Origin: CAWDMC01 sp963803295
Lineage (GTDB): Bacteria > Acidobacteriota > Terriglobia > UBA7540
NCBI GenBank assembly: GCA_963803295.1
Contig: CAWDMC010000010.1
Coordinates: 186,001-250,000 of the forward strand
Length of the DNA: 64,000 nt
Direction of reading: 5' to 3'
Shown: positions 45,690 to 55,463 of the stretch, in pieces
How the letters are laid out: every line of letters begins with the position of its first letter
Position numbering within the stretch: the stretch's first letter is position 1
The notes under the pieces: generated by a model
The model's input: the letters and a program-made list of their open reading frames with translations, nothing else
Told to the model about the DNA's origin: nothing
The model's database searches: none
Translations under genes and position numbers: made by a program

Positions 45690-47237
45690 TCACTGACCGC
45701 CGAGCTTTGCATTCTTGTCGGCGTTTTCCACCCGGAATTTCTTGTAGTCGCTGTAGCGCATGACGATGTTGGGGGAGGCTGACTTGAGAAGCAGCACCCG
45801 CACGGAGGCGTGAATCTCAGTGTAGGAGGGTAGCCAGACTTCATTGTTGACCTTCTGCTGCTCAAACACGAAGGCAGACCCTTGCTGCAATTTCACCAGC
45901 AGACCGCCGCCCACATTGACCTTTTCGCGGAAGGCGCCTTCCAGACGGACGATCTCGTGGGCCTGTTCGTCAATCCACACGGAACCCGCCAAGGCGTGCA
46001 CGACGGTCTCGCTCAGCTTCGATGGTTTGAATCTGGGATTAGGCTCGAAATCGAATGCGATCACTTCCTGACCGCGGAAAATCTCACGGCGTGGATTGAT
46101 GAACCGCGAGGCGCGCAGGATGGTGGAAATCGAAACCTCGTCTTTGTCTTCCTTCTCGTTTCCTTCGGCCCGTTCGGCTGCCTTCTTCGTCTGCCGCTGC
46201 TGGTGTTTGGTCACCAGTTTTTGGACTCTGTCGTCCTCCTTCTGCTGTTCGGCGAGGCTCAGTGCTCTTCCATCCTTTTCCGCCAAGCGGTCTATTTCGC
46301 GGCCGCCCAGGAAAAACTCCTCATAGACCTTCACTGTCTTTTTGCCTGCCTCCACTCCTTCGGTCTCAACGGTTTTCCGGCAAGCGTACTGGTCAACAAT
46401 GTCTTCCAAGGCCTTCTGGTTCCGCTCGAGGTCCTTCAAGAGCGAGGCGATGTCGGGCAAAGGAGCGGAGGGTTTTTGGGGAAAGTTGAAGAGGGTTGCG
46501 TCTACCTTTGAATTGTGAATCACTTTGGTGACGTTGATCGCCAGCACCTTACCCTGGTGATGGAGTTCGAGATGGAAGGGTTCCTGAACGTTATCAATCG
46601 GGCGGTAGTCGCTGTACAGGATTTCTTCGTTAGCCTGCTGGGCCTTGGGACTGGAATCAGGCGCGATCTCCTTCACCATCAGGTGAGTCTCGGCATCGAA
46701 AAAGACCTCGCGGCGGGCGCCCCAGATGGAGACCACTTCCAGGTGGTAAGCCGGACGTCCCTTGACGAGTTCCTGGCCGATCAGCCTGGCCCTGCCTTTC
46801 GTAGCCTTAGCCTTTCGATATTCGGCGAGATGGGTGTTGCGATCGTAAGCCGTTGCCTGGAGCGCCTTGGCGGCAAGCGCGTTCAACGCGGTGGGTGCCG
46901 ACGCATCCTGGTACCAGCCGGAAAGTCCTTTAGACGACTCCATCCAGCGTTCGCTGCCCAGATCGATCTTGAGGTGCAAATGATCGGGGGATTCGAGCAC
47001 CAGCAGGTACGATCCGCTCCGTCCCGCGGGTAACTCGACGACCGTGCCTTCGACTCGTGTCGAGTGAATGAGCGCGAGAGACTTGGCGCCGCCTAGAGCG
47101 CGAACGTACCGATCGATGATCTTCGCCGGGGTCTGAGCGATCGCCGCGGATCCGAACAGGAGCAGAATAGTGGAGACAATCAGGCAAGAGCGTTCAGCGC
47201 GCTTCCTGGGTCCTCGCATAGTTGCCATTGTTGCCAT
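45690..47237 (-). CDS. Exported protein with LolA-like outer-membrane lipoprotein-sorting fold
   Basis: A 515-residue protein with a signal peptide (residues about 14-36, ending SAAIAQTP). Residues 37-260 resemble LolA/LolB-like or sigma-E regulator RseB folds: KIIDRYVRALGGAKSL, GLSGWYQDA, YSDYRPIDNVQEPFHLEL. A charged helical region (about 320-360, Lys/Glu-rich) and a second beta region follow (VWIDEQAHEIVRLEGAF). This two-part layout is common in acidobacterial exported proteins of unknown role. The start could be any of three Met in MATMATM. Confidence 0.7.
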   Translation of the reverse strand: MATMATMRGPRKRAERSCLIVSTILLLFGSAAIAQTPAKIIDRYVRALGGAKSLALIHSTRVEGTVVELPAGRSGSYLLVLESPDHLHLKIDLGSERWMESSKGLSGWYQDASAPTALNALAAKALQATAYDRNTHLAEYRKAKATKGRARLIGQELVKGRPAYHLEVVSIWGARREVFFDAETHLMVKEIAPDSSPKAQQANEEILYSDYRPIDNVQEPFHLELHHQGKVLAINVTKVIHNSKVDATLFNFPQKPSAPLPDIASLLKDLERNQKALEDIVDQYACRKTVETEGVEAGKKTVKVYEEFFLGGREIDRLAEKDGRALSLAEQQKEDDRVQKLVTKHQQRQTKKAAERAEGNEKEDKDEVSISTILRASRFINPRREIFRGQEVIAFDFEPNPRFKPSKLSETVVHALAGSVWIDEQAHEIVRLEGAFREKVNVGGGLLVKLQQGSAFVFEQQKVNNEVWLPSYTEIHASVRVLLLKSASPNIVMRYSDYKKFRVENADKNAKLGGQ

Positions 47238-47330
47238 AGTTTGTAGGATGCAAAGAATCTCGGCGGAAAAAGCACGACGGGACGATGGTAGTAGCAGGAC
47301 TCCCGGACCGAACCATGATTTCGAGTTGGA

Positions 47331-48740
47331 TTACGACTCGCTGAAATCGATCATCACCGGTTTCAGGGTGAATCCACGCGTCTTCACGGCGGCGTAAATG
47401 AGGCCAGCCAGGAACCAGATGCCACCGACCAGCTTCGCGAGGTTATTGAGGTTCCACCAGATCAGCGCGCAAAACAAGAAGCCGGCGAGCGGTAGCAAGG
47501 AATCCCTCAAGAGACGACGCGCAGCGCCTTTCTTGGCGAGCACGGTGAATTGCCAGAAGGCCGCGAGGTTCACCCCCATGAAGGCAACAAAAGCGCCGAA
47601 GTTCAGCAGTGCAGCCGCGTGCTCGTAGGCGTTGCCGACGGAATTCAGGACGACAGCTCCTCCAAAGGACAACGCCCCGATGATTAGGATGTTGTAAGCC
47701 GGTGTGTTTGACCCTGGCGTGGTGTAACCAAAAAGGCGGCGCGGCAGGACGTTATCGCGGCCCATACCAAACAGCAGCTTGGACGCACCTAATCCGCCGG
47801 TGAGGGCGCTGCCGAAAGCGGCTACGATGAGGATGGCGCCCATCGCATGGAACAGCGCCGGTCCGCCGACTCGATGGCAGATGTCCATGAAGGCAGTCTC
47901 GAGATTAGAGAACGTCTGCCATTCGGGCCAGACGCGCTGCCCGAGGTAGGCCTCGAGTCCCCCGAAAATACCTGTAAACAGGCACACCGTCACCACCGCC
48001 ACGAGCACATTTCGCTTGGGATTCACCACATCCTCAGCTAGCGTGGTGACTCCGTCAAAACCGATATAGGTGAGCGCCGCGAAGGAAGTGGCGGTCCAGA
48101 TGCGGTGTGAGTTGAAAGTCTTGGGATCATAAAAAGGCTGAACGGAGAAGACCCCATGCCAACCCTGTCCGTGGAACAGATAGGTGCAAGCTAGCACGAT
48201 GAAGAAGGTGACCACGATCGACATCGCGCCCAGCAGTATCTGATTGGCTCTGGCGGTGGCCCTGACACCGCGCAGGTTGAGCAAGGTGATGAGGCTGGCA
48301 ATCAGGGCTGCCGACACCACAAAAGGCACTCCGGGAAGATAGCGGCTGTGCAGGGCGGTTGCGATCCAGATGGTACTGATCAGCGGCTGCAACAGGTAGT
48401 CGAGGAACATGGCCCAACCCGCCAGAAAGCCGAGATGAGGATTGAGCCCGCGGCCCACGTAGGTATAAGCCGATCCTGATACGGGATAGAGTGCGGCCAT
48501 CCGCCCGTAGCTCGAAGCTGTAATCAGCATGGCAAACATTGCCACCAGAATGGTGGTCACAAAGTGTCCGTTCGAAAGCTTCTGAGCTATCCCAAACAGA
48601 GGCACGGGGGCGATGGGCTGGATCAGCACGATCCCGTAGAAGATAAGATCCCACAGAGTCAGCGATCGCTTGCGCCCGAGCGTCCCAGCCGACTGTCCCG
48701 CCTGATTAACTCGTTCGCTCATACGGTTAGGGCCCGTCAT
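47331..48740 (-). CDS. APC-superfamily amino acid permease
   Basis: A 469-residue inner-membrane transporter with about twelve helices. Motifs typical of the APC family are present: FYGIVLIQPIAPVPLFGI, YPVSGSAYTYVGRGLNP and FDGVTTLAEDVVNPKRNV. It probably imports an amino acid or amine by cation symport or exchange; the substrate cannot be set from sequence. A Met at position 7 (48722) is an alternative start. No metabolic partner gene adjoins it. Confidence 0.9.
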   Translation of the reverse strand: MTGPNRMSERVNQAGQSAGTLGRKRSLTLWDLIFYGIVLIQPIAPVPLFGIAQKLSNGHFVTTILVAMFAMLITASSYGRMAALYPVSGSAYTYVGRGLNPHLGFLAGWAMFLDYLLQPLISTIWIATALHSRYLPGVPFVVSAALIASLITLLNLRGVRATARANQILLGAMSIVVTFFIVLACTYLFHGQGWHGVFSVQPFYDPKTFNSHRIWTATSFAALTYIGFDGVTTLAEDVVNPKRNVLVAVVTVCLFTGIFGGLEAYLGQRVWPEWQTFSNLETAFMDICHRVGGPALFHAMGAILIVAAFGSALTGGLGASKLLFGMGRDNVLPRRLFGYTTPGSNTPAYNILIIGALSFGGAVVLNSVGNAYEHAAALLNFGAFVAFMGVNLAAFWQFTVLAKKGAARRLLRDSLLPLAGFLFCALIWWNLNNLAKLVGGIWFLAGLIYAAVKTRGFTLKPVMIDFSES

Positions 48741-49042
48741 TATCTTACATCGCCGAGTTGGGGCGGAGGCCTATCAACCAAGTGCCGAGGCAGGATCGTG
48801 AGCACAGATGAGCGCCCGCGCCGGGCGCAAGCCAGGAATTAGCCAGCATTTCACTGGTCCCGCCCGTCAGAATCGACTAGAATGTGGGCGGATGGAAAGT
48901 AGCTTACGAAAATCCAGAGATTGCCAGGTGCGGCCGTTGTTGTTTTGGTGTGTCTCCCGGCGCCAAGCTGTGCGTCCTCGAGATGCTCGCCTGGCGGAGC
49001 CGCGGCCCCTGTAGGTTGATTCCCGGATAAGGAGGAACTCCA
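48741..49042. other. Intergenic region between divergent permease and DUF4412-like gene
   Basis: About 300 bases without a recognisable gene. It ends in an AAGGAGG ribosome site ahead of the ATG at 49043. Confidence 0.4.
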
Positions 49043-50227
49043 ATGAGGAGGAGCGTCGCAATCCTCACCGTAGTGATATCGTTCGGCTTGACCGTGACTG
49101 GCCTGGCTGATTTTAAGTACAGCGAGCAGAGCAAGGTCACGGGTGGGATGATGGCCGGCATGATGAAGTTCGCCGGCGCCTTCAGCCGCAAGGCCAACCA
49201 GCCCGTTACCACCACTCACTATGTGAAGGGCAATCGTCTACGGACCGACAATGGAACCGAGAACACAGCGGAGATCATCGACCTGGACGGCCGGCGCATG
49301 ATCCACATCGACAATCAGAAGCGGTCGTATTCGATACTGACTTTCGACCAGATGAAGGCCGCCTTGGAGGAGATGCAACGGCGGATGAAAGCGACCCAGG
49401 AGCAGAAGAACGTTCAGATGAACCTGACGCCCAAGGTAGAGGTCACCTCGACCCAAAACACTCGTGCCATCCTCGGGCAAACGGCGCGCGAGGTAAAGGT
49501 GAAGATGGAGATGGAGATGCAGGCCACCGACACCGAAAAACATCAGTCGGGCAGCGGCTCCATGACCTTTGTCACCGACCAATGGGTGGCGCCCTCAGTG
49601 CCCGGGTACGGGGAGGTTCGGGACTTTTACAAGCGTATGGCTCTGAGCATCAATTGGGTTCCCACGGGCGGGCTGTTCAACATGAATCCGCAGATGGCCA
49701 AAGGGATGGAGGAGCTCAAGAAGAACTCCACAGCGCTCGAAGGGCTGCCGATGCTCCAGTACATCAGCATGTACATGGGAGGCATGACAGGCCAGCCGGG
49801 TACGATGGGGCAGCCGAACCAATCGGCCCAGCCTGACTCGAGCCAGCAACCAAACCAGCAGAGCTCGGCTCAGGCTGAGACGCAGCCGTCCAAACCGGCA
49901 ACACCCGGCTCAGCAATTTCTCAGGGTGTCGGCAATATGCTGGGTGGATTCGGTGGGTTCGGGCGCAAAAAGAAGAAACAGCAGGACCAGCAGCAACAGG
50001 ATACCTCGCAGAACACATCCCAAGCGGCCTCGCAAAACTCGGCGCCGGCTTCCAATTCAGCTCAGACGCCTCCGGCCCCGGCGAGCAGCGGTTCTTTCAT
50101 GGACATGACCGTGGAAGTTACCGCGTTCAGCTCGGATTCACTTTCCGGCGATCTCTTCGATATCCCAGCTGGCTATAAGCAGGTGGAAGCCGACGCGGAA
50201 AAGGCCCTCAGCGGCTCCCGGCGCTAA
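49043..50227 (+). CDS. Exported DUF4412-like protein with Gln/Ser-rich low-complexity linker
   Basis: A 394-residue protein with a signal peptide (residues 1-22, LTVTGLADF). The N-terminal half (about 23-235) resembles DUF4412-type secreted beta domains: KYSEQSKVTGG, HYVKGNRLRTDNGTENT, IIDLDGRRMIHIDNQKRSY. Residues about 250-360 are rich in Gln, Ser, Pro and Ala with a KKKK patch, likely disordered. A conserved-looking tail follows (VTAFSSDSLSGDLFDIPAGY). The ribosome site AAGGAGG is optimally placed. The function is unknown. Confidence 0.78.
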   Translation: MRRSVAILTVVISFGLTVTGLADFKYSEQSKVTGGMMAGMMKFAGAFSRKANQPVTTTHYVKGNRLRTDNGTENTAEIIDLDGRRMIHIDNQKRSYSILTFDQMKAALEEMQRRMKATQEQKNVQMNLTPKVEVTSTQNTRAILGQTAREVKVKMEMEMQATDTEKHQSGSGSMTFVTDQWVAPSVPGYGEVRDFYKRMALSINWVPTGGLFNMNPQMAKGMEELKKNSTALEGLPMLQYISMYMGGMTGQPGTMGQPNQSAQPDSSQQPNQQSSAQAETQPSKPATPGSAISQGVGNMLGGFGGFGRKKKKQQDQQQQDTSQNTSQAASQNSAPASNSAQTPPAPASSGSFMDMTVEVTAFSSDSLSGDLFDIPAGYKQVEADAEKALSGSRR

Positions 50228-50246
50228 GATCCGGCTAGGGCTTGCC

Positions 50247-51017
50247 TTGGAGGGGCTACGTTTGCTGGTAAGCCCCTTCCCGCAACAGCAGTTCAACGCC
50301 ACCGAGGACCGCCGCTCAGAGAAGCCCGGCCTCGGGGTGGCCTGCCTCGATTGCCATGTGAACGGCCATACCAATGGTGCCACGCACCTCGTGGGCGACA
50401 TCCGGCCCCCGCAGTTCCGCCATCGCATTGAAACGCCATCGCTGCGGGGAGTGAACATTCAACGGCTGTTTGGGTCGCAACGGGCGCTGAAGACGGTGGA
50501 GGACTTTACCGAATTCGAACAGCGCGCCGCCTACTTCGACGGTGATCCCGTGATCGCTACCAAGAAAGGTGTCAATGTCCTCGAACGCGGTAGCCAGGTC
50601 CATTTCATGGCTGAATTCCAGGAAATCTTGGATTTTCCGCCCGCACCCAAACTGGACATTTTCGGAAAGCTCAACCCGGCCAAGGCGATTCCTGCGGAGG
50701 TCCGCGGTCAAGACGTCTTCTTCAACAAGGGCAAATGTGGTACCTGTCACGTTCCCCTTACCACACCGACAACCTGATGCACAACCTTCAGGTGGAGCGC
50801 TTCTACAAGCCTGTGATGATCAACGGCATGATGGGCCAGCGCCGATGGTCCCATCAAGAACTTCCCGCTGCGAGGCGTCAAGGACTCGCCGCCGTACCTG
50901 CATGATGGGCGCCTGCTTACCCTGGCGGACATGGTGGAGTTTTTCAACGTCATCCTGAGTACACGTCTGACTGCACAAGAAAAGCAGGACTTGGTAGCGT
51001 TTCTCCGCACGCTCTAG
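50247..51017 (+). pseudogene. Di-haem cytochrome c peroxidase-like remnant
   Basis: Two c-type haem sites remain: CLDCH near 50350 and CGTCH near 50740. The upstream start of the expected protein, including its signal peptide, is missing, so the front is deleted. The frame breaks just after CGTCHV (continuing RSPYHTDNLMHNLQVERFYK in another frame) and again near 50850 (continuing DGPIKNFPLRGVKDSPPYLH to FLRTL at 51017). This matches the MauG/cytochrome c peroxidase family but cannot be functional as encoded. Confidence 0.78.
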
Positions 51018-51721
51018 CCCAGCATCGACCCACTGCAGGAAGCCCGATTTTACGGGTCTCCTACTGGAAATACTATATTCTCGCCCCCCAAAACGGGAGG
51101 GCCGTAACAGGCCCTCTCCTATTCAATCTACAGCTTGCCCAAAGACGTTGACCGGATTGAGGCTGTAAATGCCTGATTCCACGGCAAGTCGGAAGGCGGA
51201 TTCTTGCTGCCCAGAATCAGGTGTTTGTGGGCAGGCACATTTCTCACGTGTCTGCTTTGCCTCCGAGGTTCACACAGCCAAGCTGAGTGTAGTTTCGCTC
51301 AGGGGATACGAGACGAGGAGTTTATTGTTTCGGTTTAACAAACATGTGGGTCTTGCCGGAGTCGATTTCGTGAAGGACAAGCTGCACCAACTCCGATAAA
51401 CTGAAACGGACAGCTTTATGGGGTGAACGCTCTTCCGCAGGGCCCGTCGTGGGCGCAGATCGTAGAGGGAGACCGGCTACAAGACGGGGCGCGATTCCCT
51501 AGCGCACAAGCGTACTCTGCCGCCTTGCAATAAACCTCCGCACCACAGTGGCTCGGGCCGTATTGATTCTTTGCGGTCAACTGCTGCCGCGTGAGCTCTG
51601 CTGGAAATTGAAGGTCTATACAAAGTTCCAAATCAATCTGTCACTGCAAAATTAGCCAATCGAACATGAGGACGAAAGAACGCCGGAGCCTGGCGTCACG
51701 AGCGTGTGATGGGCCGATTGC
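51018..51721. other. Region without a supported gene
   Basis: About 700 bases. An open frame at 51169-51399 lacks any family motif and a plausible ribosome site, and I do not call it a gene. The only structure I can support is the terminator hairpin at 51095-51119. Confidence 0.5.
51095..51119 (+). terminator. Hairpin downstream of the cytochrome remnant
   Basis: GAGGGCC and GGCCCTC pair perfectly around the loop GTAACA, extended by GG/CC. It follows the end of the cytochrome remnant and could terminate transcription, though no T-run follows directly. Confidence 0.5.
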
Positions 51722-52147
51722 TCATTTCGACTTTGCCCAATTCTTGATCTTCTTAGCCAGCTTTTCGATCTTCTCGGCTCTTTTCACGTAGGATATGGGC
51801 ATCACCCTTTCGTTCGATTGGGCCAAATCGTTCTTCAGCGACTCCGCCAACTCTACGAGTGTCACGGCATCGCGCTTTGCTTCCTCTCGCTTCGCCTTTA
51901 GTATTGCTGCGTTGGCGGCTTTTGTGTTGCGAGGGGGGAAGACCGGCTCCCAAGGTGGGGGAACGCCGGGAATGCCGGGAGAGCTCTGGGGATTGGGGCT
52001 GGCTTGCAATGGCCGCCCAGCCAATGAAAGAACGGGCCCTGTGGACCACATTCCAACAAACAGGAATGCAACCATTGCGCCCAGGAACATGCCGCACAAA
52101 GAAAAAAGAACACATCGGGATATGAACCCTGGAGCGACTATGCTCAA
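51722..52147 (-). CDS. Small membrane-anchored protein of acidobacterial type
   Basis: An approximately 141-residue protein starting at TTG, chosen because AAGGAGGT lies six bases upstream; longer frames to 52387 add residues with no domain. One membrane helix lies near residues 10-35 (LCGMFLGAMVAFLFVGM). It is followed by a Pro-rich stretch (GIPGVPPPWEPVFPPRN) and a charged helix (LVELAESLKNDLAQ, then YVKRAEKIEKLAKKIKN). This kind of short, Pro-rich then Lys-rich protein is common in acidobacterial genomes. No function is known. Confidence 0.65.
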   Translation of the reverse strand: MSIVAPGFISRCVLFSLCGMFLGAMVAFLFVGMWSTGPVLSLAGRPLQASPNPQSSPGIPGVPPPWEPVFPPRNTKAANAAILKAKREEAKRDAVTLVELAESLKNDLAQSNERVMPISYVKRAEKIEKLAKKIKNWAKSK

Positions 52148-52619
52148 GTGAACCTCCTTCTTCTCCATGTGCCTCATTAACGGCTCACGAAGAACTCGGG
52201 AGCGTAGCACCCACGGTTTCTCAGTGCAAATGGCCGCCAGGAACGTCCTGGTAGTCGGCCGGTTCAAGATTGGCAGCCAGACCCTCTTAATGTGTGTCCC
52301 AATGCCCTCAATAAGATACGCGTCATAAGGTAGGCCCTCCCTCAGTGCCCAGCACGAATCAATCCACCTATCTTGATAGCAGCACAAGAGTTATCAATTC
52401 CCGCATCGTCGTGGGGAGCAGCTTCACGGTGCTCCCTTCTAGGGTTTGTACATTTTCCTTACGACATGGCCAAGATGGCCATGCCACCTGGATGTGGCAC
52501 GGGCTTCCAGCCCGTGGGGGAGCACCCTAACGGTACTGCCTAGTACGGCATTCTCCTAGGGCTGGTCACCAAGCTTACTCGCGATGGCCTCTCGCTCTGG
52601 TAATGGCGCCCGTTAACGA
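52148..52619. other. Intergenic region with a GC-rich hairpin
   Basis: About 470 bases. A perfect hairpin, CACGGGC TTCCA GCCCGTG, lies at 52498-52516 and belongs to a common class of dispersed intergenic repeats. No gene is supported. Confidence 0.5.
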
Positions 52620-53132
52620 TCAAGCAGAGAAAACCCCTTTCACAAGCTTTATCCCGGAGCCGGCCAGCGGAGCGAGCAGGATCACCAACATTAGCTGATC
52701 GCGGAATGCGCGATAGTGGATTACCTCGAGCACTAGAATAATGCTCGCGAGCAGCAGAAGAGCCAGCGAGATGCCTCGGTGGAAGCGCCGGACTTCCGAT
52801 TCCAGCCAGGAGTCGAGCCGGCGCTCGATAGTGCGGCCATCGTCGGAATCGGTGCAATCGAGTTTGATGCGGCAGGTGTTGCAGACGTGGGCGTGAGCGC
52901 GATAGCGGACGACACGCCGGCTGTGGTCAACCTCATAGCGATGCAATCGTTGGCCCTCCGGACAGTCCCAGGCGTCCCACTGGTTGTTGTACTGAAACCC
53001 AGCAGTCTGGATCTGCTCAGAGCGCCGGTGAGAGTGCCGCGCCACGAGTTCCAGTCCCAGAGCAACTAACGCCAAGAACAGAGCGTAGCCGGAGGCCATC
53101 CACACTTCGGCATGGATTCCCCAAACCATCAT
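52620..53132 (-). CDS. Membrane protein with C4 zinc-binding motif, coupled to norB
   Basis: A 170-residue protein with an N-terminal helix (about 10-30) and two C-terminal helices (about 125-165). Between them lie DCPEGQRLHRYE then VCNTCRIKLDCTDSDDGRT, four cysteines in a CPxG...CxxCxxxxxC arrangement like the zinc-binding end of some IS1182-type transposases. The transposase catalytic domain is absent. It overlaps norB by four bases (ATGA), so the two are co-translated. The function is unknown; a role in NO reductase assembly or redox sensing is only a guess. Confidence 0.72.
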   Translation of the reverse strand: MMVWGIHAEVWMASGYALFLALVALGLELVARHSHRRSEQIQTAGFQYNNQWDAWDCPEGQRLHRYEVDHSRRVVRYRAHAHVCNTCRIKLDCTDSDDGRTIERRLDSWLESEVRRFHRGISLALLLLASIILVLEVIHYRAFRDQLMLVILLAPLAGSGIKLVKGVFSA

Positions 53133-55420
53133 CGCGACCCCGTCGTTTCGACAACCTCAGTGAAGAGCCCTTCGCGAAGCTGTTCCTCGGTGACCTGCTC
53201 GCGACCCGCGGTGATCGCGAGCCAGGTCAGGTAGAGTACCGGCAGGACGCCCCCGAGGATGAACACCGCATCTCCCGGCATACGTAGCCACTCGATAATT
53301 GAATTGGTGTGGGCGGTCATGAACTTCAGACTGCGGGCGTCGAAGTAGCCTTGGCTGACCGAGTGATACAACTGCAGCAGTCCCAGCGGGAACAGTGAAG
53401 CGAAGACCATCCAGGCAAGGCCGAGGTTGAGTGACCAGAAGCTGATCTTGGCCGCGCGGTCCGACCAGCGCTCCTCGGGCACGATGTAGCGAATGCAGAA
53501 CAGCGCCAACGCTACGGCGAGCATGCCGTACACCCCCATCATCGCGGCGTGCCCGTGGTTGGCCGTCAGCGCGGTGCCGATCTCATAGTAAGAAACGATG
53601 GGCAAATTGATGAGGAAACCGAAAATCCCGGCGCCGAGGAAGTTCCAGAAGCCCACTGAGGCCAGGAACATGACTGCCCAGAAATGAGGAAATGGCTTTG
53701 CCGAGGCGGCGCCTTGATGAGCCCCAAGCTGCAAGAAGCTCCAAGCCTCGAGGGTCAGAAAGGTCAGGGGGATGACCTCGGCAGCCGAGAAGAACGCACC
53801 CAGGGCCATATGCACGGCAGGCTCGCCGGAAAAGTAAACATGATGCATAGTCCCGATCATGCCGCCCGCGGAATAGAGCACTACATCGAGGTACACCATA
53901 CTTAGGGCAACCCGTTCCTGCACCACCCCCAGCAGAACGAAGAGATACGCCACCACGATGGTGGTGAACAACTCCAGAAAATCCTCCACCCAAAGGTGGA
54001 CTACCCAGAAGCGCCAGAAGTCAGTGGTGGTGAAGTGCGACGTGGGGCGGGCCAGCAGTCCCACCGCATAGAACGCTGGAATGGAGAGAGCGGAAAAGAA
54101 GAAGAGCCAGGGTAGATTGCCCAGGTGCTCGCCACTCAGACGGCCCCGAAGACCCCGGTAGAGAATGGCAACCCAGAAGAACAAACCGATTATCAGCAGG
54201 ATCTGCCAGAAACGACCGAGATCGAGGTACTCAAAGCCTTGGGCTCCGAACCACTGCCAACCATGGCGAATCCAGCCTTCGATGCCTGCGTACTCACCTG
54301 CCAGGCTGCCAAAAACCACGATGGCCAGAGCGCCCAGAAGGCCGTAGGCGAGCCAGTTCTGCCGGCGTGGCTCGTGCCCGGCAATCATAGGAACAAGGAA
54401 GATCCCGCCAGCGAGATAAGACGTCGCCACCCAGAAAATGGCGAGTTGCAGGTGCCAGGTCCGGCTAATATTGAAGGGGAGCAGGCGAGCGAGATCAATG
54501 CCAAAGAAGTTCGAGAGTTCCGCCCGGTAGTGCTGCGAGGCTCCCCCGAGCAATGTCTGGAGTAGAAACAGGAGCGCCATCACGAAGAAGAACCAGGCCG
54601 TGGTGCGCTGGGCAGGTGTCAACGTTACCTGATCGGGTGGGCGGAAGGAAAGGGTCTGCTTTTCCTTCCCGTGCCATCCCAGAAAGTTCCAGCGCCCGAA
54701 CGCAGCAAGCAGCAACCCAATGCCTCCGAGCAGCGCGATCAAAGAGAGAACGCTCCAGACTACGGTAGCGGCAGTGGGATGATTTCCTACAAGCGGCTCC
54801 GGGGGCCAGTTGTTCGTATAGGAGTATTCCAGGCCAGGCCGCAGCGCGGCCGATGTCCATGCCGACCAGCAGAAAAAAGCCGTGAGCTGGCGAATCTGCT
54901 CGGGATCAGTGATGGCACGCGGGCGCAGTCCGTACTTCGTGCTTGGCTCGCCGAAATAGTCCCGGTAATAGCTCTGCATCTCTTCAAAGGCCCTGGCTTC
55001 GGTGGCCGTTAGAGTGAGGGTGCCAGTGGCGGCGTCATAGCGGTTTGCCTTGAAATCGTCGATCGTCTGCTGCTGGGCATGGTCGGATGCTTCTCCGCCG
55101 TGCTGCTCGAGTACGAACAAGGCCGAGCGATGTAGATAATCGGCCGTGAAGTCGGGGCCGAGGTAGGCGCCATGACCGAAGATGGAAGCGTATTCCATCA
55201 GGCCATTGCTCAGGAACACGCCTTGGCCGCCGGTCACGTCTTCGGCCGTGAAGAGTACCTTGTCGGAAGGGTCCACGGTCCGCAGAGGGATGGGGGGTTC
55301 ACCGGTGTAAGTCCGATAGGCAAGCAAGCCCAGCACAAAAAAGCCGCACACCATGACGATGATCACGGCTTGAATCCAGCCATTTGACACAATGAGCGAA
55401 CGTTTAGCTGAATGCTGCAT
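53129..55420 (-). CDS. norB: Quinol-dependent nitric oxide reductase (qNor)
   Basis: A 763-residue fused NorCB-type enzyme reducing NO to N2O at the cytoplasmic membrane. It begins with a helix and an extra periplasmic domain (residues about 10-200), as in qNor. The haem-copper-oxidase core has WHLQLAIFWVATSYLAGGIF, HLWVEDFLELFTT with the FeB-region Glu, MIGTMHHVYFSGEP, and HGHAAMMGVYGML with haem-ligand His. The ATG at 55420 (GGGAGG upstream) is preferred to 55492. It most likely detoxifies NO, as no other denitrification gene is seen here. Confidence 0.93.
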   Translation of the reverse strand: MQHSAKRSLIVSNGWIQAVIIVMVCGFFVLGLLAYRTYTGEPPIPLRTVDPSDKVLFTAEDVTGGQGVFLSNGLMEYASIFGHGAYLGPDFTADYLHRSALFVLEQHGGEASDHAQQQTIDDFKANRYDAATGTLTLTATEARAFEEMQSYYRDYFGEPSTKYGLRPRAITDPEQIRQLTAFFCWSAWTSAALRPGLEYSYTNNWPPEPLVGNHPTAATVVWSVLSLIALLGGIGLLLAAFGRWNFLGWHGKEKQTLSFRPPDQVTLTPAQRTTAWFFFVMALLFLLQTLLGGASQHYRAELSNFFGIDLARLLPFNISRTWHLQLAIFWVATSYLAGGIFLVPMIAGHEPRRQNWLAYGLLGALAIVVFGSLAGEYAGIEGWIRHGWQWFGAQGFEYLDLGRFWQILLIIGLFFWVAILYRGLRGRLSGEHLGNLPWLFFFSALSIPAFYAVGLLARPTSHFTTTDFWRFWVVHLWVEDFLELFTTIVVAYLFVLLGVVQERVALSMVYLDVVLYSAGGMIGTMHHVYFSGEPAVHMALGAFFSAAEVIPLTFLTLEAWSFLQLGAHQGAASAKPFPHFWAVMFLASVGFWNFLGAGIFGFLINLPIVSYYEIGTALTANHGHAAMMGVYGMLAVALALFCIRYIVPEERWSDRAAKISFWSLNLGLAWMVFASLFPLGLLQLYHSVSQGYFDARSLKFMTAHTNSIIEWLRMPGDAVFILGGVLPVLYLTWLAITAGREQVTEEQLREGLFTEVVETTGSR

Positions 55421-55463
55421 GGCACGCGCCTCCCGGTTATTAATTGGGACAGCTGAGGAGGCA

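Noticed and set aside
51169..51399. Open frame of 76 codons
   Set aside because: No ribosome site, domain or membrane pattern; composition not like neighbouring genes.
52620..53132. Calling the C4-motif gene a transposase fragment
   Set aside because: Membrane helices flank the motif, no DDE domain is present, and it is co-translated with norB.
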